Of a stretch of 64,000 bases of DNA, positions 16,829 to 25,806 are shown in pieces (the first letter of the stretch is position 1; each line of letters opens with the position of its first letter). The notes beneath the pieces were generated by a model, which did no database searches, was not told where the DNA came from, and worked only from the letters and a program-made list of their open reading frames with translations. Source of the DNA: Embleya sp042956465 (lineage in GTDB: Bacteria; Actinomycetota; Actinomycetes; Streptomycetales; Streptomycetaceae); NCBI RefSeq assembly GCF_042956465.1, contig NZ_JBIBGL010000023.1, positions 59,311 through 123,310 on the forward strand. Reading direction: 5' to 3'. Made by a program: the position numbers and the translations under genes.

Positions 16829-17734
16829 TCAGACCTTGAGGTACTTGAGCAGCGTGAAGAACGACGCGATCGCGGACATCAGCACGCCGAACACGACCAG
16901 GAGCGGCAGGGTCGCCAGAACCGGACCCCACCCGATCAACTCGAAGGCGTTGAACTGCTGGCCGAGGCCCTTCTTGACGCCGAAGAAGAACCCGGTGCTC
17001 AACAGACCGGAGGCCAGCGCACCGCCCAGCAGCCCGGCGATGGCGGATTCCATGATGAACGGCAATTGGATGTAGAGATTCGACGCGCCGACGAGCCGCA
17101 TGATGCCGGTTTCCCGCCTACGGCTGAACGCGGACACCCGGGCCGTGTTGACGATCAGCAAAATCGCCACCAGGAGCATGAAGCCCATCACGCCGATGGC
17201 GGCCCACTGCGCGTTGTTCAGCAGCTTGAAGAACGGCTCCAGGATCTTGCGCTGGTCCTGTACCGACTGCACACCCGGTCTGCCCGCGAACGCGCTCGCC
17301 ACCACCGTGTACTTGGTCGGGTCCTTGAGCTTGACCCGGAAGGACTCCGGCAGCTGGTCGGCGGTCACGCTGCCGGAGAGCGGGGATTCCTTGTTCTGTT
17401 CCTTGAAGTGCTGGAAGGCTTCCTGCTTGGTCTCGTAGTAGGTCTTCTCCACGAGCGGCATCCGGCTGAGCTCGGCCCTGATCGCCTCGCGCTGCTCGTT
17501 GGAGACCTCGCCGCCCGCACATCCGGCGTCCTTGTCGCTCTTGCCGCACAGGAAGATCGAGACCTCGACCCGGTCGTACCAGAAGTCCTTCATTTCGTTC
17601 ACCTGAACGCGCAGCAGCAGACCCGCTCCGGCCAGCGTGAGGGACAGCGCGACACTGACGATCACCGCGATCGTCATGGTCAGGTTCCGGCGGAGACCGA
17701 CTCCGATCTCCGAGAGGACGAACTGGGCGCGCAT
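16829..17734 (-). CDS. ftsX: Cell division ABC transporter permease FtsX
   Basis: The 301-residue protein (ATG 17734) starts with MRAQFVLSEIGVGLRRN. It has TM1 (TIAVIVSVALSLTLAGAGLLL), a large extracellular loop (about residues 50-190), then three C-terminal helices and a short end (FFTLLKYLKV). This is the four-helix FtsX layout. FtsX with FtsE transmits a cytoplasmic ATPase signal to an external peptidoglycan hydrolase. The extracellular loop contains two cysteines (LCGKSDKDAGCAGG) that could form a disulfide. It lies 56 bp downstream of ftsE, in one operon. Confidence 0.95.
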   Translation of the reverse strand: MRAQFVLSEIGVGLRRNLTMTIAVIVSVALSLTLAGAGLLLRVQVNEMKDFWYDRVEVSIFLCGKSDKDAGCAGGEVSNEQREAIRAELSRMPLVEKTYYETKQEAFQHFKEQNKESPLSGSVTADQLPESFRVKLKDPTKYTVVASAFAGRPGVQSVQDQRKILEPFFKLLNNAQWAAIGVMGFMLLVAILLIVNTARVSAFSRRRETGIMRLVGASNLYIQLPFIMESAIAGLLGGALASGLLSTGFFFGVKKGLGQQFNAFELIGWGPVLATLPLLVVFGVLMSAIASFFTLLKYLKV

Positions 17735-17790
17735 GATGTCCTAGTCGCTAGGGGCGCGGCCGGACTGCCGCGCCGTGGTGGTCCGGTGGA

Positions 17791-18480
17791 TCAGTGCTGG
17801 TAGCCGTACACGCCGCGAGACTGGTCGCGGACCAGCCGGCCCTGCTCCAGCTCGATGACGCGCTTGCGCATCTGGTCCACGATCGCCTGGTCGTGCGTGG
17901 CCATCAGAATCGTGGTGCCCGTCCGGTTGATCCGGTCGAGCAGCTTCATGATGCCGACGCTGTTCTGCGGGTCGAGGTTGCCGGTGGGCTCGTCGGCGAT
18001 GAGGATCATCGGCCGGTTCACGAAGGCACGGGCGATCGCCACGCGCTGCTGTTCACCACCGGACAGCTCGCCGGGCATGCGGTCTTCCTTGCCGCCCAGC
18101 CCCACCAGGTCCAGAACCTCCGGTACCACCTTGCGGATCGTGCCTCGGGGCTTGCCGATCACCTCGAGGGCGAACGCGACGTTCTGGTAGACCGTCTTGT
18201 TGGGGAGCAGTCGGAAGTCCTGGAAGACGGTGCCCACCTGGCGGCGCAGAGCCGGCACCTTCCAGTTGGACAACCGGCCGAGGTCCTTGCCGGCCACGAA
18301 GATGTTGCCTAGCGACGGTCGCTCCTCTTTGAGGACGAGCCGCAGGAAGGTGGACTTACCCGAGCCCGAGGACCCGACGAGGAAGACGAACTCACCCTTC
18401 TCCACTTCGAGGGAGACGTCGTGCAACGCGGGGCGCGGCTGCTTCGGGTAGGTCTTGCTGACGTTGTCGAATCGGATCAC
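17791..18480 (-). CDS. ftsE: Cell division ATP-binding protein FtsE
   Basis: The 229-residue ABC ATPase starts at GTG 18480 (IRFDNVSKTYPK); the open frame to 18627 is non-conserved upstream DNA. It has Walker A GSSGSGKST, Q-loop VFQDFRLLP, signature LSGGEQQR, Walker B ILIADEPTGNLD and the H-loop ATHD. It pairs with FtsX in the membrane. The divergent zinc-ribbon microprotein gene lies 236 bp away, so the gap 18481-18716 must hold both promoters. Confidence 0.96.
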   Translation of the reverse strand: MIRFDNVSKTYPKQPRPALHDVSLEVEKGEFVFLVGSSGSGKSTFLRLVLKEERPSLGNIFVAGKDLGRLSNWKVPALRRQVGTVFQDFRLLPNKTVYQNVAFALEVIGKPRGTIRKVVPEVLDLVGLGGKEDRMPGELSGGEQQRVAIARAFVNRPMILIADEPTGNLDPQNSVGIMKLLDRINRTGTTILMATHDQAIVDQMRKRVIELEQGRLVRDQSRGVYGYQH

Positions 18481-18716
18481 GGTTGCATCACGGTGCGCCA
18501 GTGTAGGGGGCAGGGCATACGGCTGGGGGCACAGAGGTGGCCAAGGGACCACACTGCCCGGAGCCGGGCGCCCAGGCTCGAACAGAGTGGTCGTCGGGCA
18601 TGGCCATGCCGTGAGTGTAAGCGGCACAGTGGAAGGCGACGGGAACTTCCCACCGCGTCGTGAGCGTTATGCGTATCGATGCGTGATAGCGGAGCAATCG
18701 AGGCGGAGGAGTCGCG

Positions 18717-18899
18717 ATGACCTTGGACCGCCTGGTGTGCGCGAACTGCGCCGGCCTGGTTGCGGAGGGTCGCTGCCCGACGTGCCGGGCCAGCCGCGAA
18801 CGGCTCCAGCGCTCCGGCGGACTCAACCCCGCGATGCTCGCGGCGATCGCACTGCTGGTCCTGGTATGTGCGCTGCTGTTGGCCCGCGTGGGCGGCTGA
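18717..18899 (+). CDS. Zinc-ribbon plus single-TM microprotein
   Basis: A 60-residue protein with ATG 18717 preceded by a good ribosome site (aggcggaggagtcgcg). The N-terminal half has two CxxC pairs (CANC and CPTC) forming a likely zinc ribbon. The C-terminal half is one membrane helix (MLAAIALLVLVCALLLARVGG), so the ribbon probably faces the cytoplasm. Codon use is strongly genic and a terminator follows about 100 bp downstream. The function is unknown. Its divergent placement next to ftsE makes a link to division or envelope possible but unproven. Confidence 0.8.
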   Translation: MTLDRLVCANCAGLVAEGRCPTCRASRERLQRSGGLNPAMLAAIALLVLVCALLLARVGG

Positions 18900-18998
18900 G
18901 CCTGCCGCGGCCGAGCCGCCGGGCCTGATCGGGCACGGCGCGGGTCGATCGACCCGCACGCGGCCCCCTGTGAACGACACGAAGTGCCGTAGACGACA

Positions 18999-19028
18999 CG
19001 AAGGCCCTGGGTGCCCCCAGGGCCTTCG
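18999..19028 (+). terminator. Terminator after the microprotein gene
   Basis: A perfect 13-bp stem (18999-19011 with 19016-19028) with a four-base loop lies about 100 bp past the stop at 18899. The rest of the gap up to 19291 contains no gene or other structure I can recognise. Confidence 0.7.
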
Positions 19029-19291
19029 CGCTGTACAGCGGCGCTCCGCAGCTTCCGGAACCCGGATCGGGCCTTGTCGGCAGCTGTCCGACACGGACCG
19101 ACCCGAGCGGGCGCCCCGTTCTCGATGCCGGGCCAGGGCCCGGCCTCGTACCGCGGTGCCGCCCACCGTCCGTGGTCCCGAGCCGACCGTTACACAGACG
19201 CACTCGCGATGACGCGGTGCGCCCGGCTCGGAACGGCGGGACGGCGGATTCAGTGCCCCGGAACCGCCGCGCCGGGGCACAAGTCTTCGAC

Positions 19292-20314
19292 TCAGGCCGC
19301 GGAGGCCTGCTGACGGCGCTTGAGCCGCGCCGGCAGGACGGTGAAGGTGAAGCCACCGGCCGCCATCGCGGCACCGCCGACGATCAGGAACGCCATGTTG
19401 GCGCCGGAACCGGTCGAGGCCAGTTCCTTGTTGGCGGGCTGCTGCGCCGCCGGAGCGGTGTCGCCGCCACCGAAGTCGCGCACGGGGGCGTTCTGCTGGT
19501 CGCCGTTGCCGCTGGTGGTGCGGGTGTTCCCGTCGCCGCCGCAGTTCAGGTCGAGCCCGCCCGAGGCGTGCGTGGCGTCACACGTGTTGCCACCACCGGT
19601 GCTGCCGTTCGAGCTGCCGTTCGAGCCGCCCTTCGAGGTGTTCCCCGAACCGTTCGAGGAGCCCTTGGTGCTGCCCGAGGACGTGCCCGTGGAGGTACCC
19701 GTCGAGGTGCCCGCGGACGTGCCCGAGGAGGTACCGGTCGAGGTGCCGGTCGACGTACCCGTCGAGGTGCCCTGCGACGTACCCGCCGACGTGCCCGTCG
19801 AGGTGCCCTGCGACGTGCCCGAGGAGGTGCCCGACGACGTACCCGTGGAGGTGCCCGTCGAGGTGCCCGTCGACGTACCGGTGGACGTTCCGGTGGAGGT
19901 GCCCGTCGAGGTGCCCGTGGACGTCCCCGCCGAGGTTCCGGTGGAGGTACCGGTCGAGGTACCGGTGGACGTCCCCGCCGAGGTACCGGTGGAGGTGCCC
20001 GTCGACGTACCCGTGGAGGTGCCCGTCGAGGTACCGGTCGAGGTGCCCGTCGACGTACCCGTCGAGGTACCGGTGGACGTCCCCGCCGAGGTACCGGTGG
20101 AGGTGCCCGTCGAGGTACCGGTGGAGGTGCCCGTCGACGTACCCGTCGAGGTGCCCTCGGACGTCCCCGGCGGGCACGTGTGCGTCTGCTCGCACCCGTC
20201 GTCCGGACCGCCGTCCGTCGCGCTCGCGACGCCCGCGACCGCGAAGGACGCGCCCGCCGCGAACAGCGCGGCGGCGGCTATCCGAGCCGTCCGGACGCGC
20301 ATTTTGGTTGTCAT
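19292..20314 (-). CDS. Sortase-anchored surface protein with Gly-Thr-Ser-Thr repeats
   Basis: The 340-residue protein starts at ATG 20314, just after a GGGGG ribosome site; a TTG one codon upstream is less likely. The layout is: signal peptide (basic MTTKMRVRTAR, hydrophobic AAALFAAGASFAVAGVASA); a short Cys-containing segment (GCEQTHTC); about 41 tandem GTST-type tetrapeptides; an Asn/Gly/Ser-rich linker; a second Cys pair (CDATH...LNC); then LASTG, a hydrophobic helix and the basic tail RLKRRQ. LAxTG is the signal used by streptomycete class E sortases, so the protein should be covalently attached to peptidoglycan. The Thr/Ser stalk is a likely O-glycosylation substrate. No enzymatic domain is present; adhesion or surface coating is inferred. 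Confidence 0.88.
   Translation of the reverse strand: MTTKMRVRTARIAAAALFAAGASFAVAGVASATDGGPDDGCEQTHTCPPGTSEGTSTGTSTGTSTGTSTGTSTGTSAGTSTGTSTGTSTGTSTGTSTGTSTGTSTGTSTGTSAGTSTGTSTGTSTGTSAGTSTGTSTGTSTGTSTGTSTGTSTGTSTGTSSGTSSGTSQGTSTGTSAGTSQGTSTGTSTGTSTGTSSGTSAGTSTGTSTGTSSGSTKGSSNGSGNTSKGGSNGSSNGSTGGGNTCDATHASGGLDLNCGGDGNTRTTSGNGDQQNAPVRDFGGGDTAPAAQQPANKELASTGSGANMAFLIVGGAAMAAGGFTFTVLPARLKRRQQASAA
19676..20170 (-). repeat. About 41 tandem 12-bp units encoding GTS(T/A/S/Q)
   Basis: This 495-bp array lies inside the surface protein gene. Units follow the pattern ggtacctcc/acg with synonymous variation at third positions and a few fourth-residue changes (Ala, Ser, Gln, Glu). Because the unit is 12 bp, gain or loss of copies keeps the frame, so stalk length can vary among strains. 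Confidence 0.95.
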
Positions 20315-20566
20315 CAATTAACCCCCAGTTGGATGAGATCCCCGTGTCCGCGCCGGCGCGGGTGGGGTCCCAAACGCCGTTGGGCATCACCTCGGCGCGC
20401 GTCCGTGCCATCTGTCGATGCGCCTCGGACTCCGATCGGATGCGTCGCGGTAATGCCGCCGTTCAGACTGGTAACCGGGCGGATGCCGCGTCAAGGGCAT
20501 TCGGAGAGGGTTGCGGGGGTAATTCCGATTCGCCGAGAAAATCGGCACGAAAGCGCAACGCGGCAT

Positions 20567-20606
20567 ACCACGAGGGCCCCCGCGGATACGCGGAGGCCCT
20601 CGTGGT
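20567..20606 (-). terminator. Terminator of prfB
   Basis: A 12-bp stem (20567-20578 with 20595-20606) encloses a second small cgcg/cgcg stem. It lies 58 bp past the prfB stop on the minus strand. It separates prfB from the surface protein gene, whose promoter must lie in the remaining 20315-20566; nothing else is seen there. Confidence 0.75.
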
Positions 20607-20663
20607 CACGAATCGGGTTATTGCGCCCCGTCGTTGTCGACGCGGGCGCCGCCCGCCGATGCG

Positions 20664-21776
<1,113 letters not shown>

Positions 21777-21813
21777 GCGACCATCCTAAGTGGACGGCGG
21801 GCCGGACTCGGAC

Positions 21814-23877
21814 TCAGCCCGCGTCGGGACTCGACGATGCGGCCTGGAGCCGACCGTTGTCGGCCCGGATGTACACGTCCACCCGATCGGGTCCCGCGGC
21901 CACCGCGGCGGGGGCGTCGGCGGTGGCGGTGTTCGGGTCGACCGGCCGCCAGCCGCCGTCGCCGGGCACCGCGCCGAGCAGTCGGCCGTTGCCGTCGCGG
22001 GCCAGCACGACCAGGCCCCGGCCCGGGCTGTAGGCGGCGGCCGGGCGCGCGGAGGCGACCAGGCCGACCCGCTCGGGCTCGCGCCAACCGCCCTCGACGA
22101 AGGGGATGTGCAGCACCGCGTGGTCGCCGGCGCGCACCACGAACGCGTCCAGCATGCCGGGGGCGCCGGCGGTGAGCGCGGGCGCGGCCTCGATCCGGCC
22201 GGCGCTGGGCACGGTGGTGAAGCCGCTCCAGCCGGCCCCGGTGAGCGATCCGGCGGCCAGGCCGTCGGTGCCGGTGCGGGCGACGATGTCGATGCGATCG
22301 CCGGTGGCGACCGCGGCGGGTGCGCCGCCGAGCTTGGTCTTGGCGTCCGTCCTGGTCCAGTCGCCGAATCGGCCGTCGGCCAGCGTCGTGCGGTAGAGCA
22401 GCTTGTCGGTCGACCCGACCGCGAACACGTCCACCCGGCCGGGCGCGGCACTGACCACGGCGGGATCGTCGGTGGTGCGGAAGGCGGGCAGTCGGCGCCA
22501 CTCGCCCCAGCGGGGCCCGTCGCTGCCGAGGTACCACAGGGCGCCCTCGCCGTCGCGTTGCACCACGTAGCTGTGCTCGGCGTCGGCACGGGTCACCGCC
22601 GGGCCGCCCTGGAGCAGCACCGGCGCGGCGGGCAGCGGCGCGAACGCGGCCCACGTGTAACCGCCCGTCGCGTGCCCCGTGCCCGGCCCCGCGGAGCCGG
22701 CGGGCGCGGGCGGGATCGGCCGCGGGGCGCCGGAGGTCTGTCCGGCGGGTCGGGTCGGGGTGCCCTCGTCCCGGGTGAACCACACCGCGCCCGCACCGAC
22801 CGCCGCGATGGCGAGCACACCGCAGATCACCGGGATCAGCCGCCGGCGCGCACCGCCCTGACGTCGGGCCGGTTTACTGCGCCGGTGCGACTGCACCGGC
22901 GCAGCTCCGTCGAACACCGGACGGGTCAGGTTGGTGTGCGTGTCCCGGCTGCCGTCGGCGGCCTCCGAGGTGCCCGAGACCAGGGGGACCACGCCGGCCG
23001 GCCGTGGCACGGGGGTGTCCTGGCGGCCGACGTTCCCGTTGGGGTCGGGCACGTCGAACGCGGGCAGGCCGATCAGCGCGGGCAGTGCGGAGCGCAGCCG
23101 TTCGCCGAACTCGCGGGCGGTCAGCCGGGCCGCGGGTGCCTTGGACAGGCAGGACGCGAGCACGGCGGCGAGCGGGTCGGGCAGCCCGGGAATGCCCGGC
23201 ACCGGTTCGGTCACGTGCCGGCGCAGCACCGCGCCGGGGTGTCCGCCGCCGAACGGGGTCCATCCGGTGAGCAGTTCGTACAGCACGGTGGCCAGCGCGT
23301 ACACGTCCACGGCGGCGGTCGGCTGCAGGCCCTCGATGATCTCGGGGGCCAGGTAGTCGGGCGTGCCGATGATCCGGGTGGCCCGGGTCCGGCGCGGCGC
23401 GTCGACCAGACGGGCGATGCCGAAGTCGGTGAGTCGGGCCCGGGAGACCCCGCCCGAGTTGTCGATCAGGATGTTCTCGGGTTTGACGTCGCGGTGGATC
23501 ACGCCCTCGGCGTGCGCGGCGGACAGGCCGTCCGCGACGTCGGCCACGATCGCGGCGGCCAGCCGGGGCGTGAGCACGCGTTCGCGCTCCAGCCGGGCGC
23601 GCAGATCGGGACCGATCACCAGGTCCATCACCAGCGCGAGGTCGGTGCCGTCGACGACCAGGTCGTGCACACCCACGATGTTGGGGTGGTCCAGGCTGGT
23701 CAGCGCGGTGCGCTCCTGGACGAAGCGGGCGACCAACACCTGGTCGGACGCCAGGTCTTCGCGCAGCAGCTTGATCGCGACGGGTCCCTCGGGGCCCTCG
23801 CCCTGCCAGACGGTCCCGCTGGCGCCGCGCCCGAGCACCTTCAGGGCGACGTATCGGCTACCGATCTTGCGTGCCAA
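21814..23877 (-). CDS. Membrane Ser/Thr kinase with propeller-like extracellular domain
   Basis: The 687-residue protein starts at TTG 23877 (a GGAG ribosome site precedes it). The kinase domain (about 1-270) is complete: GRGASGTVW glycine loop, Lys36 (VAIKLL), HRDVKPEN with Asp130, DFG Asp151, GTPDYLAPE. A juxtamembrane linker is followed by one membrane helix (VICGVLAIAAVGAGAVWF, around residue 360). The outside part (about 300 residues) has repeated blocks of the kind GRVDVFAVGSTDKLLYR and DRIDIVARTGTDGLAA, resembling lectin/sialidase-like beta-propellers rather than PASTA repeats. It probably senses an extracellular ligand. It resembles the streptomycete PkaA/PkaB locus next to prfB in position. 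Confidence 0.9.
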   Translation of the reverse strand: MARKIGSRYVALKVLGRGASGTVWQGEGPEGPVAIKLLREDLASDQVLVARFVQERTALTSLDHPNIVGVHDLVVDGTDLALVMDLVIGPDLRARLERERVLTPRLAAAIVADVADGLSAAHAEGVIHRDVKPENILIDNSGGVSRARLTDFGIARLVDAPRRTRATRIIGTPDYLAPEIIEGLQPTAAVDVYALATVLYELLTGWTPFGGGHPGAVLRRHVTEPVPGIPGLPDPLAAVLASCLSKAPAARLTAREFGERLRSALPALIGLPAFDVPDPNGNVGRQDTPVPRPAGVVPLVSGTSEAADGSRDTHTNLTRPVFDGAAPVQSHRRSKPARRQGGARRRLIPVICGVLAIAAVGAGAVWFTRDEGTPTRPAGQTSGAPRPIPPAPAGSAGPGTGHATGGYTWAAFAPLPAAPVLLQGGPAVTRADAEHSYVVQRDGEGALWYLGSDGPRWGEWRRLPAFRTTDDPAVVSAAPGRVDVFAVGSTDKLLYRTTLADGRFGDWTRTDAKTKLGGAPAAVATGDRIDIVARTGTDGLAAGSLTGAGWSGFTTVPSAGRIEAAPALTAGAPGMLDAFVVRAGDHAVLHIPFVEGGWREPERVGLVASARPAAAYSPGRGLVVLARDGNGRLLGAVPGDGGWRPVDPNTATADAPAAVAAGPDRVDVYIRADNGRLQAASSSPDAG

Positions 23878-24025
23878 AGCAGCTCCGTGGACCCAGCGAG
23901 CGTGGTGCTCACAGCGGACTTCCCCGACCGCACCCTACGCGGCCGGCTCCCGGAAACGGGGACCGTCGGGTAGGACGGCGTGTACGAGGTCGTCCTCGAC
24001 ACGGGCGATGGGGGATGACTATGCG

Positions 24026-25516
24026 TCAATTCTTCTTGTCGCCGCCGCTGTCGCCGCCGGTGACGAAGTCCTTGACGGTGTCGTACCAGCCTCGAACGGT
24101 ATCGAACCCGTCGATAGCGGAGTTCACCCAGTCGCGCAGCGGGCTGAACCAGTAGACGGCGAACAGGATCGCGGCCATGATCACCAGCCGCAGCAGGCAG
24201 CCGATGGTGCAGCCCACGCCCGGGATGCTGGTGAGCCGGAAGCCGCGCCGCCGGCGTGGCTCGCGTTCGCGGGGCTCGCGCTCCCTGGGTTCGCGCGGTT
24301 CGCGGACGACGCGTTCGCGGCGCCGCGGCTCGCGCTCGGGTGCCTCCTCGCGGCGGTAGCGCGGCGGCGGTGGCGGAGGAGGTCCGGGGTCGGCGGGCGG
24401 CGGTGTGCCGGCCGGCCGGGCATGCTGCTGCACCGGCTCGGCGTAGGCCGGCTGCGGCGGGTAGTGCTGCGGCGGTTGCGGGTAGCCCGGCGGCTGGGTG
24501 CTCATCACCCGGGTCGCATTGGGTGGGCTCGGCGACACGGGCGGCGGTGTGGTCGGCGGTGTCGGATACCCGACCTGCGTCTGCGGAAGGGCGCGGGTGG
24601 GGTCGGCGGCGGCCTGCGCGCCGAACGCGCTCGCGGCCAGCACCTGCGCGAGCGAACCGTCGTCGGGCCGGGCGCCGGCGACGATGTCGGCGGCCAGCCG
24701 CAGTGCCCGGCCCAGGCCGGCCGCGTCCGGGCGGCTCTCGGGCCGCTTGGCCAGGCAGCGCTCGGTGATCAGCCAGTAGGCGTCGGGCATGCCGGCCGGG
24801 CGGGTGGGCACCTCGGTCAGGTGGTGGTGCAGCAGCGCAATCGGGTTGGTGTCCCGGAACGGCGGGTGCCCGGCCACCAGTTCGTAGAGCACCACGCCCG
24901 CGGCGTAGACGTCCACGGCCGGGGTCAGCGGGCGGCCCTCGGCGGTCTCGGGCGCCACGTAGCTGGGTGTGCCGACGAGTTCGTGGGTGCGGGTGAGCGC
25001 GGGCGAGTCGGCCAGGCGGGCGATGCCGAAGTCGGTCAGCATCGGGTAGAGCGAGTCGCCGTTGCGGGCGAGCATGATGTTGGCGGGCTTCAGATCCCGG
25101 TGGATCACCCCGTCCGCGTGCGTCACACTGAGCGCGTCGCAGATCTGAGCCATCGTCAAGGCGGCCGGGGCCGGCGGCAGCGGGCCGTTCTCGCGGAGGT
25201 AGGTGCGCAGGTCGGGCCCGTCGATCAGGTCCATCACCAGGGCGAGCGTCTCGCCCTCGACGACCAGGTCGCGCACGTGCACGAGGTTGGGGTGGCGCAG
25301 ATTCAGCAGCAGCGAGCGTTCGCGCAGGAAGCGGGTGACCACGTCCGGGTCGGTGCTCAACTCCTCGCGCAACACCTTGACCGCGACGATCTCGCCGGAA
25401 TCGCGCACGCTCGCGCGCCAGACGGTGCCACTGGCTCCGCGCCCCAGGGTTTCCTGAAGCAGATATTTGCTGCCGACCGGCCGGTCCACGACGCTCCCCA
25501 CTGTCCTGTCCGCCAC
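24026..25516 (-). CDS. Membrane Ser/Thr kinase with Pro-rich linker
   Basis: The 496-residue protein (GTG 25516) has a complete kinase domain: GRGASGTVW, Lys47, HRDLKPAN with Asp141, DFG Asp162, GTPSYVAPE. A linker of about 150 residues is rich in Pro/Gln/Tyr, then Arg/Glu repeats (REPREPRERE). It ends with a single membrane helix (LLRLVIMAAILFAVYWF, near 440-460) and a short external tail. There is no large sensor domain, so the signal may come through partners. It is 148 bp upstream of the other kinase gene, in the same direction, and divergent from the FHA-FtsK gene. Confidence 0.9.
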   Translation of the reverse strand: MADRTVGSVVDRPVGSKYLLQETLGRGASGTVWRASVRDSGEIVAVKVLREELSTDPDVVTRFLRERSLLLNLRHPNLVHVRDLVVEGETLALVMDLIDGPDLRTYLRENGPLPPAPAALTMAQICDALSVTHADGVIHRDLKPANIMLARNGDSLYPMLTDFGIARLADSPALTRTHELVGTPSYVAPETAEGRPLTPAVDVYAAGVVLYELVAGHPPFRDTNPIALLHHHLTEVPTRPAGMPDAYWLITERCLAKRPESRPDAAGLGRALRLAADIVAGARPDDGSLAQVLAASAFGAQAAADPTRALPQTQVGYPTPPTTPPPVSPSPPNATRVMSTQPPGYPQPPQHYPPQPAYAEPVQQHARPAGTPPPADPGPPPPPPPRYRREEAPEREPRRRERVVREPREPREREPREREPRRRRGFRLTSIPGVGCTIGCLLRLVIMAAILFAVYWFSPLRDWVNSAIDGFDTVRGWYDTVKDFVTGGDSGGDKKN

Positions 25517-25806
25517 CTGGGCGGTGGTGCCGGGTTGCCTTCCACCCTAGGTGCTACACGGCCGAGGACGCATCGACCCCAGGTACGGTTCGGGTCCTGC
25601 CCTTAGATGTTGTCGGACCGATACTCGGCGATACGGGCGGCGGGGCCTGTCCGGGGTGTCCGCATCACGTTCGGGCGATTCGCCGGCGACTCGGTCGCTT
25701 ACGGTCGAAATTCGGACAAGATCCGTCGTCTGTCCGGCCGTAGGCGACATGACGGTCGCGGGTGCGAGGATGCCTCTTGTTTTCTGCTCGGAGGAGGGAG
25801 GCGCGC

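Noticed and set aside
19676..20170. CRISPR array
   Set aside because: The 12-bp units are contiguous, without spacers, and encode the GTST repeat of a protein.
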